Below are positions 44,682 to 52,568 of a stretch of 64,000 bases of DNA, in pieces. The notes under the pieces were generated by a model. That model worked only from the letters and a program-made list of their open reading frames with translations, was not told the origin of the DNA and did not search any database. Every line of letters starts with the position of its first letter. Position 1 is the first letter of the stretch. A program made the position numbers and the translations under genes. Source of the stretch: Flavobacterium cerinum (lineage in GTDB: Bacteria > Bacteroidota > Bacteroidia > Flavobacteriales > Flavobacteriaceae); NCBI RefSeq assembly GCF_004028155.1, contig NZ_SBII01000011.1, positions 62,001 through 126,000 on the forward strand. The letters are read 5' to 3'.

Positions 44682-45158
44682 TTAGTCTCTTGATATTTCT
44701 AATACTTCAAATTTAAGTGTTCCGTTTGGTACATTGATCTCGGCAATTTCACCTACAGATTTTCCAAGAAGACCTTTGCCTATTGGAGATGTAACAGATA
44801 TTTTTCCGGTTTTAAGGTCGGCTTCACTTTCGGCAACAAGAGTATATTTCATCTCCATTCCGTTACCCTGGTTTTTTATTTTTACGGTAGACAGCACAAG
44901 TGCTTTAGAGTTGTCAAGCTGCGACTCGTCGATAAGACGTGCGTTAGACACAACTTCTTCCATTTTAGATATTTTCAGTTCAAGCAGACCCTGAGCTTCT
45001 TTAGCCGCATCATACTCTGCATTTTCAGAAAGATCTCCTTTATCTCTTGCTTCAGCAATAGCAGCCGATGCCTTAGGCCTTTCGATGCTTTTTAGCTGAT
45101 CAAGTTCATCTCTTAACTTTTTTAATCCTTCTGCTGTGTAATAAGATACTGTACTCAT
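44682..45158 (-). CDS. greA: Transcription elongation factor GreA
   Basis: GreA rescues backtracked RNA polymerase by stimulating transcript cleavage. The predicted 158-residue protein has the N-terminal coiled-coil with the acidic tip motif ARDKGDLSENAEYDAAKE and the C-terminal FKBP-like domain (KISVTSPIGKGLLGKSVGE split). Length is normal. ATG at 45158 (MSTVSYYTAEGLKKL) fits the family; the frame continues upstream through the promoter and leader and is not coding there. Confidence 0.96.
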   Translation of the reverse strand: MSTVSYYTAEGLKKLRDELDQLKSIERPKASAAIAEARDKGDLSENAEYDAAKEAQGLLELKISKMEEVVSNARLIDESQLDNSKALVLSTVKIKNQGNGMEMKYTLVAESEADLKTGKISVTSPIGKGLLGKSVGEIAEINVPNGTLKFEVLEISRD

Positions 45159-45181
45159 AACTTCGTCGTTTATATAAATAG

Positions 45182-45206
45182 AAAAAATCCCATCAGGACG
45201 GGATTT
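45182..45206 (-). terminator. Hairpin plus T-run at the 5' end of the greA message (possible attenuator)
   Basis: On the minus strand AAATCCC and GGGATTT form a 7-bp stem, with extra pairs inside, followed by TTTTTT. It starts about one base after the predicted transcription start and ends about 24 bases before greA. Confidence 0.55.
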
Positions 45207-45213
45207 CTCACTG

Positions 45214-45241
45214 CAAAGATAATATTTTTTTGATATTTCAA
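45214..45241 (-). promoter_or_regulatory. Promoter for greA-HIT
   Basis: On the minus strand TTG (45239-45241), 17 bases, then TATCTTTG (45214-45221), an exact -7 match. Confidence 0.65.
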
Positions 45242-45320
45242 TTTTTAAATATGCAATAGCATACGTCAAAGTTAATTAAATTAAATTTGTTTCATAATTA
45301 TAACGCTAAAAAATTACAAC

Positions 45321-45749
45321 ATGAAAAAATATATTTTATTACTATTAATACTACCTTTTATTGGTGCCTGCAGTAAAGATGACTTTACAAATAACAACAG
45401 GTATTTACCAAATTATAATTTTTCGATAGATATTAATCTGGATCTGCCTTTGTATAGTCAGCTTCAGTTTCCTTCAAACCCGGTGCGTGTTACTCAGTTG
45501 GGTATTGGTATTAATGGTGTTATTGTGATGAATGTAGGCGGAAGTTATACGGCTTTTGAGGCGAGCTGCCCTAATCAGGCCTTGAGCAATTGTTCTGTGC
45601 TTGAAATAAAAGGGATATTAGTAAAATGCCCTTGCGATGGAGTAGAGTATAGCCTCTTTACCGGGCAGCCAAGCACTAAGGTAGAGTTTCCTTTAAAGCA
45701 ATACAGAGTGCAAATGCTAGCTCCTAATATGTTAAGGGTATACAACTAA
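45321..45749 (+). CDS. Rieske-like lipoprotein lacking the usual histidine ligands
   Basis: The 142-residue protein has a lipobox (IGAC, C17) and a Rieske-like beta fold in the second half: SCPNQALSNC and VKCPCDGVEYSLFTGQ. A normal Rieske site has C-x-H and C-x-x-H. Here the residues at the histidine positions are N85 and D106, with C83 and C103 retained and extra cysteines C91 and C105. A normal [2Fe-2S] Rieske cluster is therefore unlikely. It may be a structural relative that binds another cofactor or none. The SRPBCC gene begins 3 bases after the stop. Confidence 0.75.
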   Translation: MKKYILLLLILPFIGACSKDDFTNNNRYLPNYNFSIDINLDLPLYSQLQFPSNPVRVTQLGIGINGVIVMNVGGSYTAFEASCPNQALSNCSVLEIKGILVKCPCDGVEYSLFTGQPSTKVEFPLKQYRVQMLAPNMLRVYN

Positions 45750-45752
45750 CCT

Positions 45753-46235
45753 ATGCCGGTTATTAAAATAGAAATGGTTATCAATGCTCCTATTGAGGTA
45801 GTATTTGACCTTTCAAGAAGTATTGATCTTCATACTATATCTACCGCGCATACTGGTGAGCAGGCTGTAGCCGGAAAGACATCAGGACTTATAGGCATGG
45901 GAGAAACGGTTACCTGGAAAGCAAAGCATTTTGGAATAACACAATTGCTTACCTCTAAAATAACAGGGTTTGATGCTCCGTTCTATTTTGCAGATGAGAT
46001 GGTGTCTGGAGCTTTTAAGGGTTTTAAGCATGAACATATCTTAAAAGAGCAAAATGGGATGACAGCTGTGACAGATATTTTTAATTACCAAAGCCCATAT
46101 GGACTAGTTGGACATTTGGCAGATGTACTTTTTCTTGAAAAATATATGAAAGAACTTCTTTTAAAACGAAATGAAATTATCCGGGAATATGCAGAAGATG
46201 CAGAAAAAACACAGAGCATTTTGAAGTTCAAGTAA
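45753..46235 (+). CDS. SRPBCC family protein (START/Bet v1-like hydrophobic-ligand fold)
   Basis: The 160-residue protein begins IKIEMVINAPIEVVFDLSRS, the standard start of SRPBCC domains, and contains GMGETVTWKAKHFGITQLLT and the late helix KYMKELLLKRNEIIREYAED split. The fold binds lipids or aromatics, or acts as a chaperone. The ligand is unknown. It follows the Rieske-like gene closely, suggesting joint expression, though not necessarily joint function. No signal peptide is present. Confidence 0.88.
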   Translation: MPVIKIEMVINAPIEVVFDLSRSIDLHTISTAHTGEQAVAGKTSGLIGMGETVTWKAKHFGITQLLTSKITGFDAPFYFADEMVSGAFKGFKHEHILKEQNGMTAVTDIFNYQSPYGLVGHLADVLFLEKYMKELLLKRNEIIREYAEDAEKTQSILKFK

Positions 46236-46254
46236 TAGAATAACAGACAAAAAC

Positions 46255-46286
46255 AAAACAGGGGAGCCAATTGGCTCCCCTGTTTT
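46255..46286. terminator. Bidirectional terminator
   Basis: AAAACAGGGGAGCCAA and TTGGCTCCCCTGTTTT form a perfect 32-base palindrome between convergent genes. Confidence 0.92.
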
Positions 46287-46316
46287 GTATGAGTAGTAAT
46301 TTTTTTAGTTGGATCT

Positions 46317-48479
46317 TTAGAATTTAAATGTTGCTCCTACAAGAAAGTTTATACCTGCCTGCGGGTAATAATATGGGTCGCCATACATATATCCGTTAGA
46401 TACATACTCTTGGTCAAAGACGTTATTTACGAGTCCGGTTAATACAATAGCTTTAAAAATGGATTTTAGCCTAAATTCATAGCTTACATTAACATCTGTT
46501 GTAGAGTAGCCATTAAGCTTAGAGTTGCTTGCTTCTAAATTGTCCATGTACTGCTTACCAACAAATTTTGTAGCCAGCATTGCATGCCAGTTTTTGTAGT
46601 TATATAACAATTGGTTAGTACCTATAAAGTTTGGTGAAAATGCTATTTGAGTATTACCCAGTTTTTGCACTCCGGCTTCGGTTTCGTTAAAGAAGTCGAT
46701 GTTCTTATTATCACTTACCGCGATATTTGGCCTAAGTACAAAATTATCGGTCAAGGATATCGTTGCGTCAATTTCAAGACCTAAACGGTAACTGTCGCCA
46801 CTGTTAGTATAAACAGGTGCGCCTACGTCATTTAAAGCTCCTGTAAGCACTAATTGATCTTTATACCTCATGTAGTATCCATTAATATTAATGGCGTGCT
46901 TACCAGTATTAAATCTCCAGCCTAACTCAAAGTCGTTTAATTGTTCTGGTTTAGCACTGCCATTTTCATAATCGTCACGACGCGGCTCTTTATTTGCCCT
47001 GCCATAAGAAAAATAAATATTGTTTTTTATATTTAGACTATAAGTAATACCTGCTTTCGGGTTAAAAAAGTTAAAGGTATCGTTTACAGGATCTGCTAAT
47101 ACACCGTCTGCTTTATAGTTTACTTTTCGGTATTGTAAATCACCAAAAAGGCTCCATTTTTCGGCAACTTTATAAGTCGCTTTAGAATATACGTTAAAGT
47201 CTGTTTTCGTAGCGTTGTCATTATAGTACCTGTCATCCGGTTGCACATTTCCGGAATAAGAAGCCCATATCACTTCACCAAAGTGATCTCCTTCATACCT
47301 GTTCCATGCACCGCCTACCATCACATCAAGATCGTCATTTTTATAATTGGCAGAAAAAGTAGTACCATAAAAATCGTTTACAAGCCATTTTCTGGTAACT
47401 AGGTCACCCTTAGTTACTACAACACCATCTATGTTAACAGGTTGTAATCCATATTTAGAGAATTTAGCATCGTCCTGGTAGTTTTCATAATAACCCTGAC
47501 CTACAGTGTAGTGGGCGGCAAGGTTTGTTGTCCAGTTGCTGCTTAGTTTTTCATTCCAATGCAATTGATAATGATTTTGCTCGTAGTTATCGGTTTCATT
47601 GTCATAGAATTTAACGCTCCCATTAGCATCTGTATACATTCCTGATGTGTTGAAACGCCTGTTACTTTGTAGTGTTGCAGTATCAATACCGTTCCATGCC
47701 TGGTATGTCTTTTCTTTTCCGCCAAAGGTTATGGCTTTAATTAATGTAGTATTGCCTACATATGTGGCTTGTAGAAAATAAGATTTAAGGTTGGATGATG
47801 CTCTGTCTATATATCCGTCAGATGCGATGTTTGATAATCTTCCGGCAATCTCAACCTTGTTATTCATTAGTCCTGTACTAAACTTTACAGTGTGCTTACG
47901 TGAGTTGAAGCTTCCAAAAGAGTTGGATATTTCACCACTTGATTGCTGCTGAAAAGCATCTGTAAGTAAGTTAAGACTGGCACCAAAAGCACCTGCACCG
48001 TTTGTAGAAGTACCTACGCCACGTTGTAACTGAATGTTTTCTACAGATGAGGCAAAATCGGGCATGTTTACCCAAAATGAACCCTGAGATTCTGAGTCGT
48101 TAAAAGGAATACCATTTAATGTTACGTTTACACGGGTAGCATCTGCACCCCTCACGCGCATAGAAGTGTAACCAATACCATTACCGGCATCAGTAGTTGT
48201 TACTACAGATGGCAGGTAATTTAATAGTACAGGGATGTCCTGGCCTAAATTTCTTGGAGCCAGTTGTTGTTTACTTATATTACTAAAAGTAACGGGAGCC
48301 TGAGCCGTGGCACGTACAGATTGTACCAGTACTTCCTCCAGTTTGTAATCTTTTGTTTTTGTTGAGTCTTTTTGCACTTCCTGTGCAAAGGCAGTTAAAG
48401 AGAAAAAGCCAAATGCTAAAGATGAACCAAGCAGTCTTGGGATTTTACTTTTTTTAGAAAAAGTCAATAAGGTTTTCAT
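46317..48479 (-). CDS. TonB-dependent receptor, thiamine-regulated
   Basis: The 720-residue outer-membrane receptor has a signal peptide (ending FSLTAFAQ), the TonB box-like KLEEVLVQSVRAT, a plug domain (residues about 50-165 with TSMRVRGADATRVNVTLNG split at R) and a beta-barrel that ends in F (GATFKF). A TPP riboswitch is in its leader, so the cargo is most likely thiamine or a thiamine precursor. This matches known thiamine receptors (OMP_thi) in Bacteroidota. Note that no thiamine biosynthesis genes lie within the window. Confidence 0.9.
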   Translation of the reverse strand: MKTLLTFSKKSKIPRLLGSSLAFGFFSLTAFAQEVQKDSTKTKDYKLEEVLVQSVRATAQAPVTFSNISKQQLAPRNLGQDIPVLLNYLPSVVTTTDAGNGIGYTSMRVRGADATRVNVTLNGIPFNDSESQGSFWVNMPDFASSVENIQLQRGVGTSTNGAGAFGASLNLLTDAFQQQSSGEISNSFGSFNSRKHTVKFSTGLMNNKVEIAGRLSNIASDGYIDRASSNLKSYFLQATYVGNTTLIKAITFGGKEKTYQAWNGIDTATLQSNRRFNTSGMYTDANGSVKFYDNETDNYEQNHYQLHWNEKLSSNWTTNLAAHYTVGQGYYENYQDDAKFSKYGLQPVNIDGVVVTKGDLVTRKWLVNDFYGTTFSANYKNDDLDVMVGGAWNRYEGDHFGEVIWASYSGNVQPDDRYYNDNATKTDFNVYSKATYKVAEKWSLFGDLQYRKVNYKADGVLADPVNDTFNFFNPKAGITYSLNIKNNIYFSYGRANKEPRRDDYENGSAKPEQLNDFELGWRFNTGKHAININGYYMRYKDQLVLTGALNDVGAPVYTNSGDSYRLGLEIDATISLTDNFVLRPNIAVSDNKNIDFFNETEAGVQKLGNTQIAFSPNFIGTNQLLYNYKNWHAMLATKFVGKQYMDNLEASNSKLNGYSTTDVNVSYEFRLKSIFKAIVLTGLVNNVFDQEYVSNGYMYGDPYYYPQAGINFLVGATFKF

Positions 48480-48538
48480 TCGTAAAATAGTTTACAAATA
48501 AAAGGGGTAATTATTCTTTTGTTTTTAATGGTTTACTG

Positions 48539-48570
48539 ACAACATTGTGATATGTGCTTCACAATGTTGT
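48539..48570 (-). other. Hairpin between TPP aptamer and receptor gene
   Basis: ACAACATTGTGA and TCACAATGTTGT form a perfect 12-bp stem with an 8-base loop. It has no T-run on the minus strand, so it is not a standard terminator. It may be part of the expression platform. Confidence 0.6.
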
Positions 48571-48650
48571 CTTTTCCCTTGGCAGCATTACCTGCCCAGG
48601 TTCTTTGGGTATAATCTCAGCTCGTTATTTAGAGCACCCCTTTGAGACGG
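48570..48650 (-). promoter_or_regulatory. TPP (THI-box) riboswitch aptamer
   Basis: On the minus strand the THI-box elements are in order: GGGGTGCTC, GCTGAGATTATACCC, GAACCTGGGCAGGTAATG and CTGCCAAGGGAA. These are the conserved TPP-binding bases. It starts about 150 bases before the TonB receptor ATG. The core is clear by eye; fine stem boundaries are approximate. Confidence 0.95.
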
Positions 48651-48652
48651 CG

Positions 48653-48660
48653 CAAAAGTA
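48653..48660 (-). promoter_or_regulatory. Promoter -7 element for the TPP-leader transcript
   Basis: The minus strand reads TACTTTTG, an exact match just upstream of the THI box. A -33 match is not clear. Confidence 0.5.
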
Positions 48661-48798
48661 ATAAAAAGATTTTTAGATTGTGAGATTTTTAGATTATTAG
48701 AACGAAAAGCTAGGCGTTTCTATTTCTTATGATCTATTTTAAAGCACTAGATAGAAATGGATTTAAGATCTAATGATTTGATATCTAGTAATAAAAAT

Positions 48799-49200
48799 TT
48801 AATGTTCAGGTCTTCTGCGCGATTGTTTTTTATCGGCCTGGCGTCTTTTGTTTTCTATACGTTTTCTAATAACAGCACGCGGAACTTTAGTAGGTTTCCT
48901 TGGTTTCTCTTCTTTAAGAGCATTTTCGATCATTAAAAGGAATCGTTTTATAACGATATCTTTATTACGAAACTGGCTTCTGTCTTCATCGCATTGAAGT
49001 ATCAGTACTTTATCGTTTGTGAGTTTTGAAGCAAGGCGGACTTCTGCCAATGCTTTTTCTTCTTCTGTAAGCGCGCGTGATGCAGTAAGGTTAAAGCTAA
49101 GTACAACTTTAGACGAAACTTTGTTTACGTTCTGTCCGCCGGCACCACTGCTTCTTACGGCTTTAAAGTCAAGTTCTGATATAATTAATTCTTTGTTCAT
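48799..49200 (-). CDS. arfB: Alternative ribosome-rescue factor ArfB (peptidyl-tRNA hydrolase, GGQ)
   Basis: ArfB (YaeJ) frees stalled ribosomes that lack a stop codon by hydrolysing peptidyl-tRNA. The 133-residue protein has the GGQ motif at residues 21-23 (SSGAGGQNVNKV) in the release-factor domain and a basic C-terminal tail (RKRIENKRRQADKKQSRRR, about 110-130) that threads into the empty mRNA channel. Length is normal. It lies 77 bases after the DUF4301 gene on the same strand. Confidence 0.94.
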   Translation of the reverse strand: MNKELIISELDFKAVRSSGAGGQNVNKVSSKVVLSFNLTASRALTEEEKALAEVRLASKLTNDKVLILQCDEDRSQFRNKDIVIKRFLLMIENALKEEKPRKPTKVPRAVIRKRIENKRRQADKKQSRRRPEH

Positions 49201-49276
49201 TGTATATTATCCATCGCTTGCTATTCAAGAGATGTGGTTTTATGTAAGTTATGTATACAGATTGCAGAATCTGAAA

Positions 49277-51175
49277 TTATTGTGGCTGATGCGCAGGTTT
49301 TAATAAGTCGTTTACTGTTTTTACCGGATTAAAAGTTTCCAAAGGAACTTCTACAAATACAGTTATCCATCCGGCCATAGCGCCATTCCATAATCCGGGT
49401 AATTCATATGATTTTACTTCTTTACCCAATCGGCTTTTATAAGTAATAAATCCGGAGGAACTATCTACAAAATCCTGCAGATTAAAGAATTCACCTATAT
49501 AGTTTTTTAATCCGCATACTAAATCAACAGGGTTAAAATGGGTCGAATTAGAAAATAATTGTTGCTGTGTTTTGTTTTCAAGATCAACCTGAGAACTTTC
49601 TACGATCTGTAGTGACAAATTACCATTTTTCTCTACAATCCAAAAAGGGCCACCTCCCGGCTCACCTTCATTTTTCACCATACCGCATATACGAATAGGT
49701 CTGTTAAGCAGCTGTGCAGCATATTCAGTTTTGTGTGCAAGCGTATATTTAGATATGTCTGTTGGTATATGCTGTGAAAGTTTTTCTTTAGCAAAAGTAA
49801 AGATGGATTCTATACACTCTTCTGAAATATCGTTTTGAGCAATTTTTTCTAAATAAGAGAAAAGCTGTTCTTGTAATTGTATAAGTATACCAGCCAGCGC
49901 TTTTTTATATAGTGCAATGGTTTTAATGTTGTTATGGCTTACATTGTCTATGTTTTTTATAAAAACAATATCTACATCCAGTTTTCCAAGGTTTTCTATA
50001 AGAGCACCGTGACCGCCCGGCCTAAAAAGTAATTGTCCGTTTTCTTCTCGAAAAGGAGTATTATTTATTGTTACAGCAAGGGTGTCGGTATACTTTTGCT
50101 GATAGGAGAAACTCACGTTAATTGTTGTACAGGACTCTAATTCAATTCCGGTTTTTACTTCATTGATACTATCTAAAAAGCCATCAAGATGATCTTCGGA
50201 TATGGTAAAGTGTACATAGGCCTGTTTTTGAGAGCTGGTATAAGCCACACTTTCTTTTAAATGTTCATATATTGGAGTAGCAATAAAGTCGCCATATTTA
50301 TGAAACGGAAGTATGCCTTTAGGTTTATTTGCAAAATCAAATGATTTGTCTTCTAATAAGGTCTTTATAAAATAATAGGCCTTTTGGTCTTTTCTCCAGC
50401 CAGGGTTATTTTGTTTAAATGCCTCTGAAACTTCTTTATAAAACGGAAATTTATCTAAACCAACAAGAAATACATTGAGTTCGCTTTGTTTTTTACGGTT
50501 TATATATGCATTTATAGTTTCTTTGGCAGGATCGAATTCTGCAATAAATTCAATAAGAAATTTAAACATCCTGCTTGCTGCTCCAGATGATGGTACAAAC
50601 TTGGTGAGTTTAAAATTGTCTTTTTTGTCATCAAAATAAGAAGCATATTTTTGGGCTGCATCATAAGGCATTGCAAAAATGCCATCTTCCAAACGAGCAG
50701 GTTTTTTTAATGTTGTTTTTGCTATTCCGTTCTTAAAAACGTGGAGCTGCTGTTTTATTTTTTCAAGAGGAATTCCCCTCTGCCAGATGTCCGTTAAATC
50801 AGAAATGCTAAACTCCATATCTAAAGCTATTTTTAGAGAAGTTAAAACAGCTTTGCATTGTGCTGTAAATTCTTCGGGAGTAGTAGTGGTAATTACAATA
50901 TGCGAACTGTCATTTTTTTCGAGGGAGCGCAATAGTTTTTCAATGTTTACATCGGAATTTTCATCTGCAGCTATAATAAAAAGATTGGTACTCTTGTCGT
51001 TTTCGTTCAGGGCAATATTTATGCTTGCCGTTCTGAATATAAATTCACGCGCATCTTTACCATCTGAGTCAATAAATGTTGTTAATTCACTTGTTAACTC
51101 TCTTCCGTTTAGGTTATTTCCGTAAACAGTAATGTTTATTATGTTAGCTTTTCGTTTTGTAATGCTCTCTTCCAT
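49277..51175 (-). CDS. DUF4301 family protein with unusual N-terminal extension
   Basis: The 632-residue protein has DUF4301 from about residue 117 (FSISDLTDIWQRGIPLEKI) to the end, including KFVPSSGAASRMFKFL and FRPGGHGALIENLGKL, which look like nucleotide-sugar-type binding loops. The first 116 residues are extra for the family as I recall it. They contain VYGNNLNGRELTSEL, which has the spacing of a Walker A loop with G19 and G24 but R25-E26 instead of K-S/T. It overlaps the pnuC gene end by 37 bases. The function is unknown; a decayed NadR-like ATPase fused to DUF4301 is one possible reading. Confidence 0.8.
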   Translation of the reverse strand: MEESITKRKANIINITVYGNNLNGRELTSELTTFIDSDGKDAREFIFRTASINIALNENDKSTNLFIIAADENSDVNIEKLLRSLEKNDSSHIVITTTTPEEFTAQCKAVLTSLKIALDMEFSISDLTDIWQRGIPLEKIKQQLHVFKNGIAKTTLKKPARLEDGIFAMPYDAAQKYASYFDDKKDNFKLTKFVPSSGAASRMFKFLIEFIAEFDPAKETINAYINRKKQSELNVFLVGLDKFPFYKEVSEAFKQNNPGWRKDQKAYYFIKTLLEDKSFDFANKPKGILPFHKYGDFIATPIYEHLKESVAYTSSQKQAYVHFTISEDHLDGFLDSINEVKTGIELESCTTINVSFSYQQKYTDTLAVTINNTPFREENGQLLFRPGGHGALIENLGKLDVDIVFIKNIDNVSHNNIKTIALYKKALAGILIQLQEQLFSYLEKIAQNDISEECIESIFTFAKEKLSQHIPTDISKYTLAHKTEYAAQLLNRPIRICGMVKNEGEPGGGPFWIVEKNGNLSLQIVESSQVDLENKTQQQLFSNSTHFNPVDLVCGLKNYIGEFFNLQDFVDSSSGFITYKSRLGKEVKSYELPGLWNGAMAGWITVFVEVPLETFNPVKTVNDLLKPAHQPQ

Positions 51176-51771
51176 GACAGGTAGCCAAAAATGGCAATTA
51201 TAGTTAAAACTATATTCAAAATACTCGTAAGGGTATAGCCCTTAAGAAAAAACAGGGGGATGGCAATAATGTCGCCTGCAATTAAAAATAACCAGTTTTC
51301 TATCTTGCGTTTGGCCATTAGCCACATTCCCACAAAAAATAAACCGGTTATAAAAGTATCAATATATGCCCACCAGTAGGTAAATTTATTAAAATAAATA
51401 TAAACAATAGAAACGCCAATTATCGACCCCAGAAAAATCACTGCCGATTTTGTCCTGTCGGATGCTGTCATCATTGTAATTTTAAGCAGGTCATGATTTG
51501 TATTGTCTTTACGGCTCCAAAGCAACCAGCCATAAATACTCATGTAAAAGTAATAGGCATTGATGATAAGGTCTCCATATAAATGCCACTTGAATAGCAG
51601 GTAAACATAGATGGCTGTACTTATTAATCCTGTAGGATATACAAGAATGTTATTTTTTTTAGAATATACCACGCTAAAAATTCCAAATATGGTAGCGATA
51701 AGTTCCAGTATGATATGCAGCGTACTATAATCTTTATACTGCCCGAAAAGAAAATCGAAAATTGTTATCAT
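51139..51771 (-). CDS. pnuC: PnuC-family transporter (nicotinamide riboside or thiamine)
   Basis: The 210-residue membrane protein has seven predicted hydrophobic helices. It shows the PnuC pattern: ELIATIFGIFSVVYSKKNNI, WHLYGDLIINAYYFYMSIYG and WWAYIDTFITGLFFVGMWLM. PnuC proteins carry nicotinamide riboside; close Bacteroidota relatives (PnuT) carry thiamine. The substrate is not settled by sequence. A phosphopantetheinyl transferase gene lies 2 bases upstream and the DUF4301 gene overlaps its end, so the three form an operon. Confidence 0.88.
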   Translation of the reverse strand: MITIFDFLFGQYKDYSTLHIILELIATIFGIFSVVYSKKNNILVYPTGLISTAIYVYLLFKWHLYGDLIINAYYFYMSIYGWLLWSRKDNTNHDLLKITMMTASDRTKSAVIFLGSIIGVSIVYIYFNKFTYWWAYIDTFITGLFFVGMWLMAKRKIENWLFLIAGDIIAIPLFFLKGYTLTSILNIVLTIIAIFGYLSWKRALQNEKLT

Positions 51772-51773
51772 TA

Positions 51774-52418
51774 TTACTGTGTGGTTTTAGTACCTAAGCA
51801 ATACACTAAAATAAAATCTTCAATTTCTTCAAAGAAAAAAGGATAGGTTTCGTTTATCTCTTCAAATTGAACCGATGCTGTTCCTGTTTTTTCTTTCAAT
51901 TCGAATGGAAAAACATAAATATTCTGCTTAAAGCTGAGTCCGCTTCGTGACATCATTTTATATACCGCTTCTTTTACACCCCAAATCACCATTAATTTTT
52001 GCATGTACAAACTAAGGTGGAGCGGATCTAGATAAGCGAATTCGGGTTCTATGAATTTATTAGCAATGGTAATTATTTTTTCCCGTTGCAGTTCCATGTC
52101 TATTCCTATTTCGCGGCTGCTTATAATAATGGCCGAAAAAGCATAAGAATGGGTTATGGATATATGTTTGCCGTCTTTTAGATGTGGTTTACCATCGGTG
52201 TCATAAAACAAATCAAAATCAGTATAGCCTATTTCCTGCATAAGCATACGTACACCCAGGAAACCTTTTTTATGCAGTTCAGATTTCATACCGTTTAATC
52301 TTAAAGAACAAACATCTTTAAGCTGTACCTGCTGCGACAGTTCTTCGAGACTTTCTGTATTCTTCCAGATGAGCAGTTGGGTATCTGCATCTATTATAAT
52401 CGATTTGTATAAAGGCAT
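51774..52418 (-). CDS. 4'-phosphopantetheinyl transferase superfamily protein
   Basis: These enzymes transfer phosphopantetheine from coenzyme A to carrier proteins. The 214-residue protein has the metal-binding motif IGIDMELQREKI and the second motif WGVKEAVYKM, with KPHLKDGKHISITHSYAF in front. This is the Sfp-like (longer) branch. No polyketide or non-ribosomal synthetase is nearby, so its carrier protein is unknown. It begins the operon with pnuC (2-base gap) and diverges from ahcY. Confidence 0.9.
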   Translation of the reverse strand: MPLYKSIIIDADTQLLIWKNTESLEELSQQVQLKDVCSLRLNGMKSELHKKGFLGVRMLMQEIGYTDFDLFYDTDGKPHLKDGKHISITHSYAFSAIIISSREIGIDMELQREKIITIANKFIEPEFAYLDPLHLSLYMQKLMVIWGVKEAVYKMMSRSGLSFKQNIYVFPFELKEKTGTASVQFEEINETYPFFFEEIEDFILVYCLGTKTTQ

Positions 52419-52504
52419 TGATCGTTGTTAAGGCCGAAATCATCTTCTTGTTTACCAAACAATTATAGTAACGGCATAAATTTTTAATTTGTTGTTAAAA
52501 TCGG

Positions 52505-52532
52505 TTGATTAAAAACCAATTCACTAAATTTG
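52505..52532 (+). promoter_or_regulatory. Promoter for ahcY
   Basis: TTG (52505-52507), 17 bases, then TAAATTTG (52525-52532), an exact -7 match. The leader would be about 30 bases. Confidence 0.65.
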
Positions 52533-52568
52533 CAAAAATTTTTTTGCTAATACAAATATACAATATTC

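Noticed and set aside
45159..45269. Upstream extension of greA
   Set aside because: The stretch contains the promoter, hairpin and leader; GreA homologs begin at the MSTVSYY start.
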